Part shown: piece by piece, positions 36,345 to 46,661 of the stretch
Layout: the number at the start of each line of letters is the position of its first letter
Numbering within the stretch: the first letter of the stretch is position 1
From: an uncultured Kordia sp.
GTDB taxonomy: Bacteria; Bacteroidota; Bacteroidia; Flavobacteriales; Flavobacteriaceae
Length of the DNA: 64,000 nucleotides
NCBI RefSeq assembly: GCF_947496985.1
Contig: NZ_CANMEZ010000007.1
Span: 62,001-126,000 of the forward strand
Direction of reading: 5' to 3'
Program-made: the position numbers and the translations under genes
The notes under the pieces: generated by a model
The model's database searches: none
The model's input: only the letters and a program-made list of their open reading frames with translations
What the model was told of the DNA's origin: nothing

Positions 36345-37139
36345 TTAGTAAAGGGGTAATCCTTGTTTTGCTTGATAGAACATATGTGTAATCCAAGCAG
36401 CATACAATAGTCCAAAAATGATGGTTGTAATTACTTGATTTTTAGTCGTTGTTTTCCATTTTCTGGAAAGGATTAATGCGAATAACGGAATAATTTGAAT
36501 ACCGTGCAATCCAAAGAAATGTGCAACACGTAAATCTCCAGCAACAGTACTCCAATTTACCAACGGCAATCCGTCTCCTCCATCAGCTACGCCAACATTG
36601 TGTGCCATTTGACTAATCATTTGTCCGCCAACCCAACTTCCAACAATGACAACAACCCAACCTATAAATATTGCTACTTGAACAGGTTTTGCGACTTTCA
36701 TTTTTAATCGAGCAGCGTCAAAAGCAAATAAAACCATTAACAATACATTGATTGCGATTAAAATTCCCATTGCAGCAAATAGCAATCCGTCAAATAATGA
36801 ATCTTGATTATAATGTGATTGTACGCCACGTGAAGCCTGATAGAAAATAATTCCAATCTCAAGCAGAAGTGTCCATGAAATAATATTGTTTAAAATGTTT
36901 TTCTTTCGTGTTGAATACGGATATTTCGTCATTAAAAAACCTACTGTAAATATATATATAGCTCCAGAAATACAGAATTTTAAAGGTTTCACCCAAACAT
37001 TTACACCCGCTAATGTTCTATCATCTATCAATAATCCGCCAATACATATAATTCCTCCAACGACATGTAACATTACAATGGTGAATAATATTGGGCTTGC
37101 ATTTTTTACGGTACGAATACTATTTTTTAAGAAATTCAT
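36345..37139 (-). CDS. Polytopic membrane protein of unknown function
   Basis: 264 residues with about seven hydrophobic segments and conserved-looking polar positions (VWVKPLKFCISGAIYIFTVG, FFGLHGIQIIPLFAL with two His). I do not recognise a named family. It lies two bases after an ABA4-like gene and 17 bases before a LytS-type kinase gene, all on the minus strand. The tight spacing suggests that it may supply or modulate the signal for the kinase. Confidence 0.6.
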   Translation of the reverse strand: MNFLKNSIRTVKNASPILFTIVMLHVVGGIICIGGLLIDDRTLAGVNVWVKPLKFCISGAIYIFTVGFLMTKYPYSTRKKNILNNIISWTLLLEIGIIFYQASRGVQSHYNQDSLFDGLLFAAMGILIAINVLLMVLFAFDAARLKMKVAKPVQVAIFIGWVVVIVGSWVGGQMISQMAHNVGVADGGDGLPLVNWSTVAGDLRVAHFFGLHGIQIIPLFALILSRKWKTTTKNQVITTIIFGLLYAAWITHMFYQAKQGLPLY

Positions 37140-37141
37140 AG

Positions 37142-37564
37142 TTAGGCTTTTTTAAGTTTAATAGCTTTCATAATTATAAAAAGTAAGAAACCTATAGGTC
37201 CAAACATAAAACTACCAAACAAACATGGAATGATTAGTAAATGATGAATTTTTAAAGTTTCATTTTGATTCAGAATCCACATTCCTATCAATAAATCAAA
37301 AGCGAGATAATGCACCCAACCTGCCAATACTGCGTTCTTTTCTGTAAACAATGCCATGACAGATGTAAGGCTTCCAAAGTCCATAAAACCACCTATTTGC
37401 ATTGCTTGAATGATATAAACCACATAAATAAGTGATAAAATGATTGGAATAATTTTATAATCGATAAAGAATCGAGTTACTTTCCATTTTGGTAAGAATA
37501 TTAATAAAGCCCACATAAAAATAGCAAGCTTACTGACTAATGAAAAAACTTCTGATGGTGTCAT
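37142..37564 (-). CDS. ABA4-like (DUF4281) membrane protein
   Basis: 140 residues with four hydrophobic segments. The segment NAVLAGWVHYLAFDLLIGMW matches the ABA4-like family, and the length is right. Plant ABA4 acts in neoxanthin synthesis; the bacterial proteins have no proven function. It is the first gene of a probable operon with a second membrane protein and the LytS/LytTR pair. Confidence 0.8.
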   Translation of the reverse strand: MTPSEVFSLVSKLAIFMWALLIFLPKWKVTRFFIDYKIIPIILSLIYVVYIIQAMQIGGFMDFGSLTSVMALFTEKNAVLAGWVHYLAFDLLIGMWILNQNETLKIHHLLIIPCLFGSFMFGPIGFLLFIIMKAIKLKKA

Positions 37565-37987
37565 AGATATTGATTTATAAAGTTCGTTAGTTTAATTGAT
37601 TGGTTCAAAAGTGCATTGTTTTCCTAACTAATAGGATAATTTTCTGCTGAATTGTCGTAAATGGTAATTGAATTGTTTCTTCCTAAAAAATCATTACTAA
37701 AATATCATCATTTATGGCTATTGTTTCAAGCAAAAACTACTTATAACTTCGCTAAGTAAAGTTTACTAAATATCAATGTTAATAAATCATAAACAGTCTA
37801 AATAGTACGGAAACCCATAAGGCAATGTAAATTCTTATGTTTTATTTTGTTTTTTGGAATCGTACTTAATGTTTTTTTAACCTATTTCTTACGTTAGCAA
37901 AAAGATATTCAGTACTTTTAATATGTTAAAAATTTAACGTTTTTATGTTTTATAAAAACACATTGTCAAACAATAGATAGTTTTTCT
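37565..37987. other. Divergent intergenic region
   Basis: 423 AT-rich bases between the ABA4-like gene (minus) and the giant T9SS protein gene (plus). Promoters for both must lie here, but no perfect TAnnTTTG box was found; TACTTTTA at about 37914 is a near match on the plus strand. No gene or strong hairpin is seen. Confidence 0.45.
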
Positions 37988-40900
37988 ATGGTCAAAAAAT
38001 ACTTGTTCGCATTATGTTTAGTTTTCTTTTCTATACAACTAACAAATGCCTCATTATCAGGTTCAGAGAATATAAGTGTTGTAATAATGCCCGATGCAAC
38101 AATTAATGTAGATGAAATCACTGTTTGTCAGTATAATGATTCGCCAACTATTACCTTTACAGGTTCTGGCGGAACAGCACCGTATACGTTTACGTATACT
38201 ATAGGCACAGGAATGCCACAACTCATCACTTCTACAGGAGATATAGCTACTTTAGAAGTTCCTACAGGAAACGACGGAACTTTTACATTTACATTGACAG
38301 CTGTTGAAGATAGTAGCTCAACGATGCCAACTCCAATAACTGGACAAGCAGTTACTATTGATATTACTTTAGGGCCTGATCCAGACATAAACGGTCCTGG
38401 AAGTGGAGGATTTTCTAATGGAATTCCTGTTTTTAGTTCATGTGATAGTTCTGGGCCTACACTTTCTTTTTCTAATAATTCATCAACAAGAAATACGATA
38501 AATCAAAGCTATACAATAGTATGGGGAGATGGTACACCAGATTTTACAGGTAGTGATTGGGGATTACTTAATCATGATTACAGTCCAGGAACTTATAATA
38601 TGATTTACACCATAATTGGAGACAATGGCTGCACTACTGTACAAGAATATATTGTATTTATAGGTTCAAATCCTGCAGTACTATTTGGAAGTGCTGGAAA
38701 TGACGGAGTTATATGTAGCGGATCTTTCTTGACTATTCCAATTGACGGAACAGAAAATAATCCACCAGAAACAACGTATACTATTTCATTTAATGATGGT
38801 TCGCCAGATGAAGTATTTAGTCATCCACCGCCAGAAAATATTATACATACATTCACAACTTCCTCATGTGGAGTAGACAGTAATGGTTTTTCAAATTCAT
38901 TTTCTGCAACAATGGTTGCAGAAAATTTATGTAGAAGTACCGAAGTACAACTTGTACCGATTTATGTAGCAACAGAGCCAGAAGCCGATTTTACAAGTCC
39001 TAACGACCCTATTTGTATAAATACTGAAGTTTGTTTTGACAATACATCTACAGGAAATGAAATTAATGGTGGTGACGGAAGTTGCTCTACAAGTCCAAAT
39101 ATTGTCTGGGATATTACCCCAAATACATTTACATTAATTAATGGTTCTTCATTAGGAGATGATTTTAATTCTACAAACACTTCGCTTTGGGCAGCTGGAT
39201 CTAACACTTTATGTGTTAACTTTACTGCAGCTGGAACATACACAATTACACAAACTGCAGGAAATGCGTGTGGTATTGACACCATATCTCAAACTATATG
39301 TGTGGAAGCACCCATAAATCCACAATTCAATTTAAGTGCAAACAACGGATGTACGCCTTTAGCAGTTATAACCACAAATATAACTGATGAATCTACAAGT
39401 TGTGATCCACCAACATATCAATGGCAAGTAACCTATACTTCTGATTTTTGTGGTACTACACCTGCCGATTGGAGTTTTACCAATGGAACATCTGCAACTT
39501 CAGCAGAACCATCGCTCAATTTTGTAACACCCGGAACGTATACAATTCAATTAGCTGGCACAAATACGTGTGGTACTGAACAAACGACACAAGAAGTAAT
39601 TGTAAAACAACCTCCAACAGCCGCTATTGATCCTATTGGAATTATTTGTAATACAACTTCAATTTCACCATTAGCTATTATAAACACATGTACCGATAAC
39701 CCAGGAACTGTTTCGTACGATTGGCAGTTTCCAGGAGCAACACCAGCAAATTCAAGCATGCAATCACCAGGAACTATTGAATATGGAATGCCTGGAACCT
39801 ATACTTTTACACTCCAGGTAACTAATGATTGTGGTACTTCAGAACTTGTGACTGAAACATTTACAATTGGCGATGTTCCGGTTATTACAAATACCGATTT
39901 AACACAAGAAAGCTGTTCAGGAAACTTAACGACACCTATTAACTTCACCTCTTCTGTAACAGGAACTACTTATACATGGACAGCGGTAGCAACGTCAAAT
40001 ATTGCGGGTTACTTATCTTCTGGACCTACAGATAATATTCCTGCACAACCTATGTCAACAATCGACGGCACAGCAGGAACTGTAACCTATACAGTAACTC
40101 CTTCAGTTGGAAATTGTGATGGAGATCCTGTTGATTTTGTAATCAACGTAAATCCTGCACCAGAAATTACCACGCAACCACAATCTAGTATGGTGTGTCA
40201 AAATGGAGCAGCAAACACGCTAAGCGTAGCTACTTCTGGAGCTTCACCGCAATATCAATGGTTTAGTAATACAACAAATAGTACTACAGGAGGAACTCCA
40301 GTTGCAGGAGCTACAAATCCAAATTTTGATCCTCCAACAGATACTGTTGGAACAGTATATTACTATTGTGAAATTACATTTATTGCTGACGGATGCTCGT
40401 CTTTAAATTCGCAAGTAGCAGAAGTTGAAGTCACTCCAAATGCAAGCATTACAACACAACCAACACCTACGCAAAGTTTATGTGTTGGAAGCACAATAGA
40501 AAATTCGTTGTCCGTTGCTTTCACAGACGGAACTGGAACCGTTTCTTATCAGTGGTTTAGCAATACTACGAATAGCAACACAGGTGGAACTGCAATTGTA
40601 GGTGCTACAAATGCTAGCTTTACACCTGCAATTTTCACAACAGCTGGGAATTTTTATTATTATGTAGAATTATCTTTTGCCGGAAGTGGTTGTAATGATA
40701 TTGTAAGCGATGTTGCTGAAATTATTGTTTCAGAGTTACCTGTAATTGACTTACAACCGATTGCCACACAATCGCTTTGTCAAAACACAACTCCAGAAAC
40801 ATTAGAAATACAAGCTTCTGGAGGTTTGGGGACATTTTCGTATCAATGGTATAGCAATACTACAAATAACAATGCTGGCGGAACGGCAATTACTGGCGAA

Positions 40901-43900
40901 ACAAATACTACGTTCACACCACCAACAGATACGGTTGGCACTTTATACTATTATTGTGAAATTTCTCAGCCACCAAATGTGAGTTGTATGATAGTGAGTA
41001 ATCCTTCTGAAGTAATTGTAAATGCAGCTGCTACAATTGATTCGCAACCACAATCACAAGAATTATGTTTAGGCGAAACTGTTACTGATTTAATAATCAG
41101 CTATAATAATGGAGTTGGAACGCCAATTTTTCAATGGTATAGCAATACAGTTGATGATACAACAACAGGAACTATGATTGCTGGAGCAACAACTAACACC
41201 TATACTCCAATGGTTTCTTCTATTGGAACCAGTTATTATTATTGCACCCTTACGTTTGCTTCTGGTGGTTGTTCAGAAATTACTTCTGATACCGCTGAAA
41301 TTATTGTGAACGAAACGCCTAACATTAGCAATTTTACAGAAACACTCTGTAGTGGAAATAGCTTTACCATTGTTCCAGATACTTCTAATGGAGACATTGT
41401 TCCAACTAACACAACTTACACATGGACAACTCCTATAGTTTCTCCTGCAGGAAGCGTTACTGGAATAACTACAGCAACCACTCCACAATCAGATATAACA
41501 CAATCTTTAATAAACACAACTGATGCTACAGCAACAGTAACATATACTGTAATACCAACTTCAGGAAACTGTAACGGAACACCTTTTACTATAGCAATTA
41601 CATTAAATGCTGCTCCAGAAGTTACCATGCAACCACAACCAAGTACAATTTGCCAAGATGGAACACCTAATACTTTGAGTATTTCTCTAGGAAGCACATC
41701 AGACACACCACAATATCAATGGTATAGTAATACGACAGATAGCAACACTAGTGGAACTGCAATTGCAGGTGCTACGAATCCTAATTTTGACCCACCAACA
41801 GATACAATCGGCACTCTATATTACTATTGTGAAATTACGTTTGTTTCTGGTGGTTGCGCATTAATAAGTTCACAAACTGCTTCAGTAACGGTGACGCCAA
41901 ATCCTACAATCTCAGATCAACCAACCATGACACAGAGTTTATGTGTGGGAAGTACAATAGAAAACCCTTTAGCGGTACAATTCACTGACGGAACAGGAAC
42001 AGTTTCATATCAATGGTTTAGCAATTCTATGAATAGTAACACAGGTGGAACTGCAATTACAGGCGAAACTAACGCAGATTTTACACCTCCAATATTTACC
42101 TCAACAGGAAGTTTCTATTATTATGTAGAATTATCTTTTACTGGAAGCGGCTGTAATAACATCGTTAGTGATGTTGCAGAAATCATCATTGTGGCTTCTC
42201 CAATGGTAGATGCACAACCAATTGCATCTCAAACATTATGTCAAAATAGTCCTTCACAAGTATTAGAAGTACAAGTTTCTGGAGGTTTGGGACCATTTTC
42301 GTATCAATGGTTTAGTAACACAACAAATAGTACTACAGGAGGAACTCCAATTGCAGGAGAAACCAATGCAACATTTACACCACCAACCGATACTGTTGGC
42401 TCCGTGTATTATTACTGTGAAATTTCACAAGCTGCAAGCGTAAGTTGTAATGCTATAAGTAACCCTTCTGAAGTTATTATAAACCTTGGACCACTTATTG
42501 ACACACAACCACAATCACAGGAATTATGTACAGCTGACACCGTAAACACACTGAATGTGAGTTTCGTAAATGGTGTTGGCACACCAACATATCAATGGTA
42601 TTCGAATACCGTTAACGACACCATCACAGGAACTATAATTACTGGCGAAACAACAGATTCGTACACTCCAAACACCACTGCAGAAGGAACTACTTATTAT
42701 TACTGTATAATTACATTTTCTTCTGGAGGATGCTCTGAAATCGTTTCGGATACAGCAGAAATAATTGTAAATGAAACACCAGTAATAAGCAACTCTACTA
42801 TAACAATTTGTAGCGGAAATAGCTTTACAATTGCACCTGATACTTCTAACGGTGATATTGTTCCTATGAATACTATGTATACATGGACAGCTCCATCTAT
42901 TTCACCTGTAGGAAGTATTACAGGTGCAACCGCAGAAACGAATCCACAAACAGATATTAGTCAAGTATTGACAAATACAACAACTTCACCCGCAATTGTA
43001 ACCTATACAGTAACACCAACAGCAGGAGTTTGTGCAGGAAACACTTTTACAGTAGAAGTCACAATAAATCCTGCTATTACACCTAATATAATGATTACCA
43101 ATATTGAGTGTTTTGGAGATAATGATGGTGAGATTACTACAAATATTACGGGCGGAATTCCATTTGCAACAGGAACACCCTATATTATTTCTTGGACAGG
43201 ACCTAATGGGTTCACCTCAAATGACGCTTCAATTTCTAACCTTGAACCTGGGAATTATATCTTAACGGTTCAAGATGAAGGTGGTTGTCCTTTTTCTGAA
43301 ACATATACCATTACAGAACCATCAGAACTCATTTTAACCATCGATACAGAAACTTCGGTAACTTGTTTTGGTTCAGCTGATGGTGAAATTGCTGTTACAG
43401 TTTCAGGCGGAACTCAAAATTACACCTATAGTTGGACACGAAATGGTGCGCCTTTTTCTACAGACGAAGATATTTCAGACTTAACTGCGGCAACTTATGA
43501 ACTGACTATTTCAGATGCAAATAATTGTGGTCCAATTGTACAATCGTTTACCATTACAGAACCAGATGAATTAGCTGTTTCATTGGCAAATCAAATGAAT
43601 TTAGCATGTTTTGGAGACAATTCTGGAGCAATCGAAATAAATGTAACTGGGGGAACACCAACAGAAACGACTCCAGGTGTTTTTGAATACACCTATGCTT
43701 GGACAGGTCCAAATGGTTTTACTAGCACTTTACAAAACCTAACAACACTTGAAGGCGGAACATATAATCTAATAGTAACGGATGCTAATGGTTGTGAAGA
43801 CAACTTAAATGTTATCTTAACGCAGCCAGATGAAATTGAAATTTCTACTACGTTTACTGAAATTTTATGTTTTGGAGATAACGATGGTTCTATAACGATT

Positions 43901-45298
43901 ACAAATATCACTGGCGGTTCAGGATCGTATACAATTGAATGGAGTAATTTCGGTGAAGGAATGAGTCAGACAAATTTATCTGCTGGCGATTATACAATTA
44001 CTGTAACAGATTCCAACAACTGTACAGCATTTGTAACCGTAACAATTCCAGCACCACCAATATTTACAATTGAACCTGTGGTAACGCAGATTTCTTGTTT
44101 TGGTGCAAATGACGGTAGCATCATGCTAAATTTTCAAGGTGGGCAAGACCCTATTGATTTCGCTTGGGCGGATGATCCAAATGCAGGTGTAGAACGAAAT
44201 AATCTTGGGCCTGGAACTTACACTATCAATATTGTAGACGCCGTCCCATGTACCATCACGGAAACGTTTATCATTCTTGAACCTGCAGAACTTTCACTTG
44301 CAGCAAATATTACCAACGCATTGGATTGTGATGATCCAAATTCTGGAGCCATTAATCTACTAATCACTGGAGGAACACAACCTTTCACAGTCAATTGGTC
44401 TAATGGTGCCAACACAGAAGATTTAGACAATATTCCACCAGGTGATTATGTCGTAACTGTTGTCGATGCCAATGGTTGTGATATAAATGCAACATATACC
44501 GTTGTACGTCCATCTCCAATAGAGATTGCCGTTGAAACGGAAACTAATGCCAATTGTAACGCATTTACCGTAAATCAAGTATTTACAGCACAAGTTTCTG
44601 GCGGTGTTCCTCCGTATGATTTAAATTGGTCAAGCGGAATAGTTACCGGAGCCAATAATGAAATGATGACAACTTCGCAAAATGGTTTGGTCATTTTAGA
44701 AGCTACGGATGCGCTTGGTTGTGTAAGCAATTATACCTTTGAAGTTGATGTTCCTGTATTGAGCAATCCTGATTTTGAATTATCCTCTATTGGGTTTGAT
44801 ACATATGGAATTTATTCACAACTCGATCCAATACAATTTACCAATACGACAACAGGCGATTTTACAAATGTTTCTTGGAATTTTGGTGATGGAAACTTTT
44901 CCAATGAAGAAAATCCTTTACACACCTATGCATCCCCAGGAAGCTATACTGTAATTCAAACAGTAACTTTTCCGGGAGATTGCGTTTACGAAAGAGTCAT
45001 TACTCTATTAATTGAAAAAGGATACAAACTCATTATGCCAACAGCATTTACACCAAATGATGATGGTTTAAACGATTTTTTCCGACCTGTTTTTATCGGC
45101 TTAGACAATATGCAGTTAGATATTTATGACACATGGGGAAGTTTAATTTATTCTGAAACAGGAGATGATATCCAAGGTTGGGACGGAAAAATTAAAGGCG
45201 AACTTGTCGAAAACGGAAATTACTATTACACATTTACTGCTAAAACATTTTTTGGATCTATCGTTCGCGAAAATGGACCACTTACGTTAATACTATAA
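37988..45298 (+). CDS. Giant secreted multi-repeat protein with T9SS type B sorting domain
   Basis: 2436 residues. Signal peptide about 1-21 (LTNA). Residues about 30-700 hold PKD-like modules with GDGT and conserved Cys. About 718-1697 is an array of Ig-like modules (QWYSNTT, TDTVGTLYYYCEI) in two higher-order copies. About 1698-2200 holds SprB-type repeats beginning CFGDNDGEI and containing GGT and LTVxDxxGC. A PKD domain near 2240-2330 shows WNFGDGNFSNEENPLHTY. The last about 90 residues form the gliding-motility-associated C-terminal domain (PTAFTPNDDGLNDFF, IYDTWGSLIY, GWDGKIKGE, NGNYYYTFTA), which directs export by the type IX system and surface attachment. It is followed by a PorP/SprF gene after seven bases. 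Expected role: surface adhesin or gliding-related filament. Confidence 0.92.
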   Translation: MVKKYLFALCLVFFSIQLTNASLSGSENISVVIMPDATINVDEITVCQYNDSPTITFTGSGGTAPYTFTYTIGTGMPQLITSTGDIATLEVPTGNDGTFTFTLTAVEDSSSTMPTPITGQAVTIDITLGPDPDINGPGSGGFSNGIPVFSSCDSSGPTLSFSNNSSTRNTINQSYTIVWGDGTPDFTGSDWGLLNHDYSPGTYNMIYTIIGDNGCTTVQEYIVFIGSNPAVLFGSAGNDGVICSGSFLTIPIDGTENNPPETTYTISFNDGSPDEVFSHPPPENIIHTFTTSSCGVDSNGFSNSFSATMVAENLCRSTEVQLVPIYVATEPEADFTSPNDPICINTEVCFDNTSTGNEINGGDGSCSTSPNIVWDITPNTFTLINGSSLGDDFNSTNTSLWAAGSNTLCVNFTAAGTYTITQTAGNACGIDTISQTICVEAPINPQFNLSANNGCTPLAVITTNITDESTSCDPPTYQWQVTYTSDFCGTTPADWSFTNGTSATSAEPSLNFVTPGTYTIQLAGTNTCGTEQTTQEVIVKQPPTAAIDPIGIICNTTSISPLAIINTCTDNPGTVSYDWQFPGATPANSSMQSPGTIEYGMPGTYTFTLQVTNDCGTSELVTETFTIGDVPVITNTDLTQESCSGNLTTPINFTSSVTGTTYTWTAVATSNIAGYLSSGPTDNIPAQPMSTIDGTAGTVTYTVTPSVGNCDGDPVDFVINVNPAPEITTQPQSSMVCQNGAANTLSVATSGASPQYQWFSNTTNSTTGGTPVAGATNPNFDPPTDTVGTVYYYCEITFIADGCSSLNSQVAEVEVTPNASITTQPTPTQSLCVGSTIENSLSVAFTDGTGTVSYQWFSNTTNSNTGGTAIVGATNASFTPAIFTTAGNFYYYVELSFAGSGCNDIVSDVAEIIVSELPVIDLQPIATQSLCQNTTPETLEIQASGGLGTFSYQWYSNTTNNNAGGTAITGETNTTFTPPTDTVGTLYYYCEISQPPNVSCMIVSNPSEVIVNAAATIDSQPQSQELCLGETVTDLIISYNNGVGTPIFQWYSNTVDDTTTGTMIAGATTNTYTPMVSSIGTSYYYCTLTFASGGCSEITSDTAEIIVNETPNISNFTETLCSGNSFTIVPDTSNGDIVPTNTTYTWTTPIVSPAGSVTGITTATTPQSDITQSLINTTDATATVTYTVIPTSGNCNGTPFTIAITLNAAPEVTMQPQPSTICQDGTPNTLSISLGSTSDTPQYQWYSNTTDSNTSGTAIAGATNPNFDPPTDTIGTLYYYCEITFVSGGCALISSQTASVTVTPNPTISDQPTMTQSLCVGSTIENPLAVQFTDGTGTVSYQWFSNSMNSNTGGTAITGETNADFTPPIFTSTGSFYYYVELSFTGSGCNNIVSDVAEIIIVASPMVDAQPIASQTLCQNSPSQVLEVQVSGGLGPFSYQWFSNTTNSTTGGTPIAGETNATFTPPTDTVGSVYYYCEISQAASVSCNAISNPSEVIINLGPLIDTQPQSQELCTADTVNTLNVSFVNGVGTPTYQWYSNTVNDTITGTIITGETTDSYTPNTTAEGTTYYYCIITFSSGGCSEIVSDTAEIIVNETPVISNSTITICSGNSFTIAPDTSNGDIVPMNTMYTWTAPSISPVGSITGATAETNPQTDISQVLTNTTTSPAIVTYTVTPTAGVCAGNTFTVEVTINPAITPNIMITNIECFGDNDGEITTNITGGIPFATGTPYIISWTGPNGFTSNDASISNLEPGNYILTVQDEGGCPFSETYTITEPSELILTIDTETSVTCFGSADGEIAVTVSGGTQNYTYSWTRNGAPFSTDEDISDLTAATYELTISDANNCGPIVQSFTITEPDELAVSLANQMNLACFGDNSGAIEINVTGGTPTETTPGVFEYTYAWTGPNGFTSTLQNLTTLEGGTYNLIVTDANGCEDNLNVILTQPDEIEISTTFTEILCFGDNDGSITITNITGGSGSYTIEWSNFGEGMSQTNLSAGDYTITVTDSNNCTAFVTVTIPAPPIFTIEPVVTQISCFGANDGSIMLNFQGGQDPIDFAWADDPNAGVERNNLGPGTYTINIVDAVPCTITETFIILEPAELSLAANITNALDCDDPNSGAINLLITGGTQPFTVNWSNGANTEDLDNIPPGDYVVTVVDANGCDINATYTVVRPSPIEIAVETETNANCNAFTVNQVFTAQVSGGVPPYDLNWSSGIVTGANNEMMTTSQNGLVILEATDALGCVSNYTFEVDVPVLSNPDFELSSIGFDTYGIYSQLDPIQFTNTTTGDFTNVSWNFGDGNFSNEENPLHTYASPGSYTVIQTVTFPGDCVYERVITLLIEKGYKLIMPTAFTPNDDGLNDFFRPVFIGLDNMQLDIYDTWGSLIYSETGDDIQGWDGKIKGELVENGNYYYTFTAKTFFGSIVRENGPLTLIL
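40160..43070 (+). repeat. Two-copy higher-order repeat of about 1455 bp in the adhesin gene
   Basis: Copy 1 is about 40160-41614 and copy 2 about 41615-43070. Each runs through the same order of modules, marked by QPQ...CQxG, TQSLCVGSTIEN, QPIA(T/S)Q(S/T)LCQN, QPQSQELC and CSGNSFTI with DTSNGDIVP. Shared anchor CCAGAA lies at 40160 and 41615. Many stretches are near-identical at DNA level, for example the segments coding QWFSNTTNSTTGGTP at about 40255 and 42305. Confidence 0.85.
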
Positions 45299-45305
45299 TT
45301 GCAAA

Positions 45306-46310
45306 ATGAAATTAAAAATATGCCTCTTTATTATTGGTCTATGCTTCATTCCTAGAATGGAAGCACAAGATCCTATATTTTCTCAATACTTTTTAGTGCC
45401 GCAAACTATCAATCCTGGTTTCGCAGGGTTTCTAGAAACTACACACATAGGAATTGTTCACAGAACACAATGGCCCGCATTAGGTTTACGAATTGATACC
45501 AACTATGCGTTTGCAAGCACATGGTTTCCGGAAGCAAATAGTGGTGCAGGAATTAGTTTTTTAAATCAGCGCGAAAGTCAAAGTGGCTATGTCTTTTCTC
45601 AGTTTAATGTAAATTATGCCTACCAAGTTCAACTAAGCGACGATTGGTATTTTAGGCCTGGAATAGAATTTGGTCGCGGTTGGAAAAACCTAGGTTTTCA
45701 AGGATTGTTATTAGAAGATCAGATCAATATACAAACGAATGTGATTAATGCTACTTCTATAGATTTGTTATCCTTAGATGATGGAAGAATTGGTTTTTGG
45801 GATATTTCTGCTGGGTTATTGTTTAACACAGAACAAGCTTGGATTGGCGTTTCGGCAAAACATTTAAACAGACCAAATATCTCCTTAACAGTAGATGGAA
45901 ATGTACCACTAGAAACATTTTTCTCTATAAGTGCAGGATATGAATTTTTAGTAACCGATTTTATTGATATTCGTTTCTTACCATTTGAAACACGCTTGAT
46001 GGTTACAGGAAATTATATGCATCAAGGTCGTTTTAACCGATTTGATTTAGGAACTTCGCTCTCGGTAGGACGCTTCTTTTTAGGATCAACCTTGGTAACA
46101 AATCCTTCTAAAAATAGTGGAAATAGTCATTTATTAACTTCTATTAATGCATTTACAGGCTTACAGTATACAAATTTCCGATTTGGAATTTCCTATGATT
46201 TTAATACTTCTAGAATTGGACGAACTGGTGGTGTGTATGAACTTTCATTAACATATCAATTTGATTCAGAAGCAAAAAGATGTTACGGTTGCCCAGATTA
46301 TCAGAAATAA
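45306..46310 (+). CDS. PorP/SprF family type IX secretion membrane protein
   Basis: 334 residues. A signal peptide ending MEAQ is followed by the family start DPIFSQYFLVPQTINPGFAG, which is diagnostic of PorP/SprF proteins, and a beta-barrel-like remainder with FRPGIEFGRGW and FRFGISYDFNTSRIG. In Flavobacteriia, SprF-type proteins sit next to the gene of their partner adhesin and are needed for its secretion or surface retention, exactly as seen here (7 bp after the giant protein gene). Confidence 0.93.
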   Translation: MKLKICLFIIGLCFIPRMEAQDPIFSQYFLVPQTINPGFAGFLETTHIGIVHRTQWPALGLRIDTNYAFASTWFPEANSGAGISFLNQRESQSGYVFSQFNVNYAYQVQLSDDWYFRPGIEFGRGWKNLGFQGLLLEDQINIQTNVINATSIDLLSLDDGRIGFWDISAGLLFNTEQAWIGVSAKHLNRPNISLTVDGNVPLETFFSISAGYEFLVTDFIDIRFLPFETRLMVTGNYMHQGRFNRFDLGTSLSVGRFFLGSTLVTNPSKNSGNSHLLTSINAFTGLQYTNFRFGISYDFNTSRIGRTGGVYELSLTYQFDSEAKRCYGCPDYQK

Positions 46311-46340
46311 AAAAACCTCCTCCAAAACTATCGGAGGAAG
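46311..46340 (-). terminator. Terminator for the lanthipeptide-like precursor genes
   Basis: Arms CCTCC (46319-46323) and GGAGG (46333-46337) with flanking pairs; on the minus strand the stem is followed by a run of seven T (46309-46315 complement). It lies 29 bp past the stop codon of the distal precursor gene and just after the convergent PorP stop. Confidence 0.7.
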
Positions 46341-46368
46341 TTAATATACAGAAACCGTTTTAGGCAAA

Positions 46369-46554
46369 CTAAACTACAGTAGTACAACCTATTGGATCAA
46401 ATGTTGGCGGACAAATCATGATCATTGAACCTAACGTTGTAGGCGTACCATGCGTTGTGATTCCACCTTTTAAACTTGCAGTGTCTCGTTCGTTTAATTT
46501 AGCAATGTTCGCTTTTTTAATTTGTAGCGATTTTTTTATAATTTGTTTTTTCAT
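46369..46554 (-). CDS. Class I lanthipeptide-type precursor peptide 1
   Basis: 61 residues. The leader is Lys-rich (MKKQIIKKSLQIKKANIAKL, then NERDTASLKGG) and ends in Gly30-Gly31, the form seen in Bacteroidota class I lanthipeptide precursors, where a KKxxIAxLN segment precedes the GG. The core (30 residues) is rich in Thr and carries Cys48 and Cys57, suitable for thioether rings. No LanB, LanC or exporter gene is present in the window, so modification and export would have to be supplied from elsewhere. It is the second of two tandem paralogous genes on this strand. Confidence 0.78.
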   Translation of the reverse strand: MKKQIIKKSLQIKKANIAKLNERDTASLKGGITTHGTPTTLGSMIMICPPTFDPIGCTTVV

Positions 46555-46580
46555 CGTATAAAAATTTAAAAATAATTACT

Positions 46581-46604
46581 CCTGAATACTCTAAATCGGT
46601 CAGG
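46581..46604 (-). promoter_or_regulatory. Conserved 5' leader hairpin, copy 1
   Basis: CCTGA (46581-46585) and TCAGG (46600-46604) can pair. The same element with its surrounding bases recurs before the second precursor gene at 46861-46884, so it is a shared 5' untranslated element of unknown role. Confidence 0.4.
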
Positions 46605-46661
46605 AATTCCGATCTTAATTGATTCCAAAAATATATTGGAAGCAATCTGTAAAAGAATAAT

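Noticed and set aside
37988-45298. CRISPR-like or satellite reading of the repeats in the adhesin gene
   Set aside because: The repeats are in-frame protein modules of about 90 residues with diverged sequence, not short identical repeats with unique spacers.
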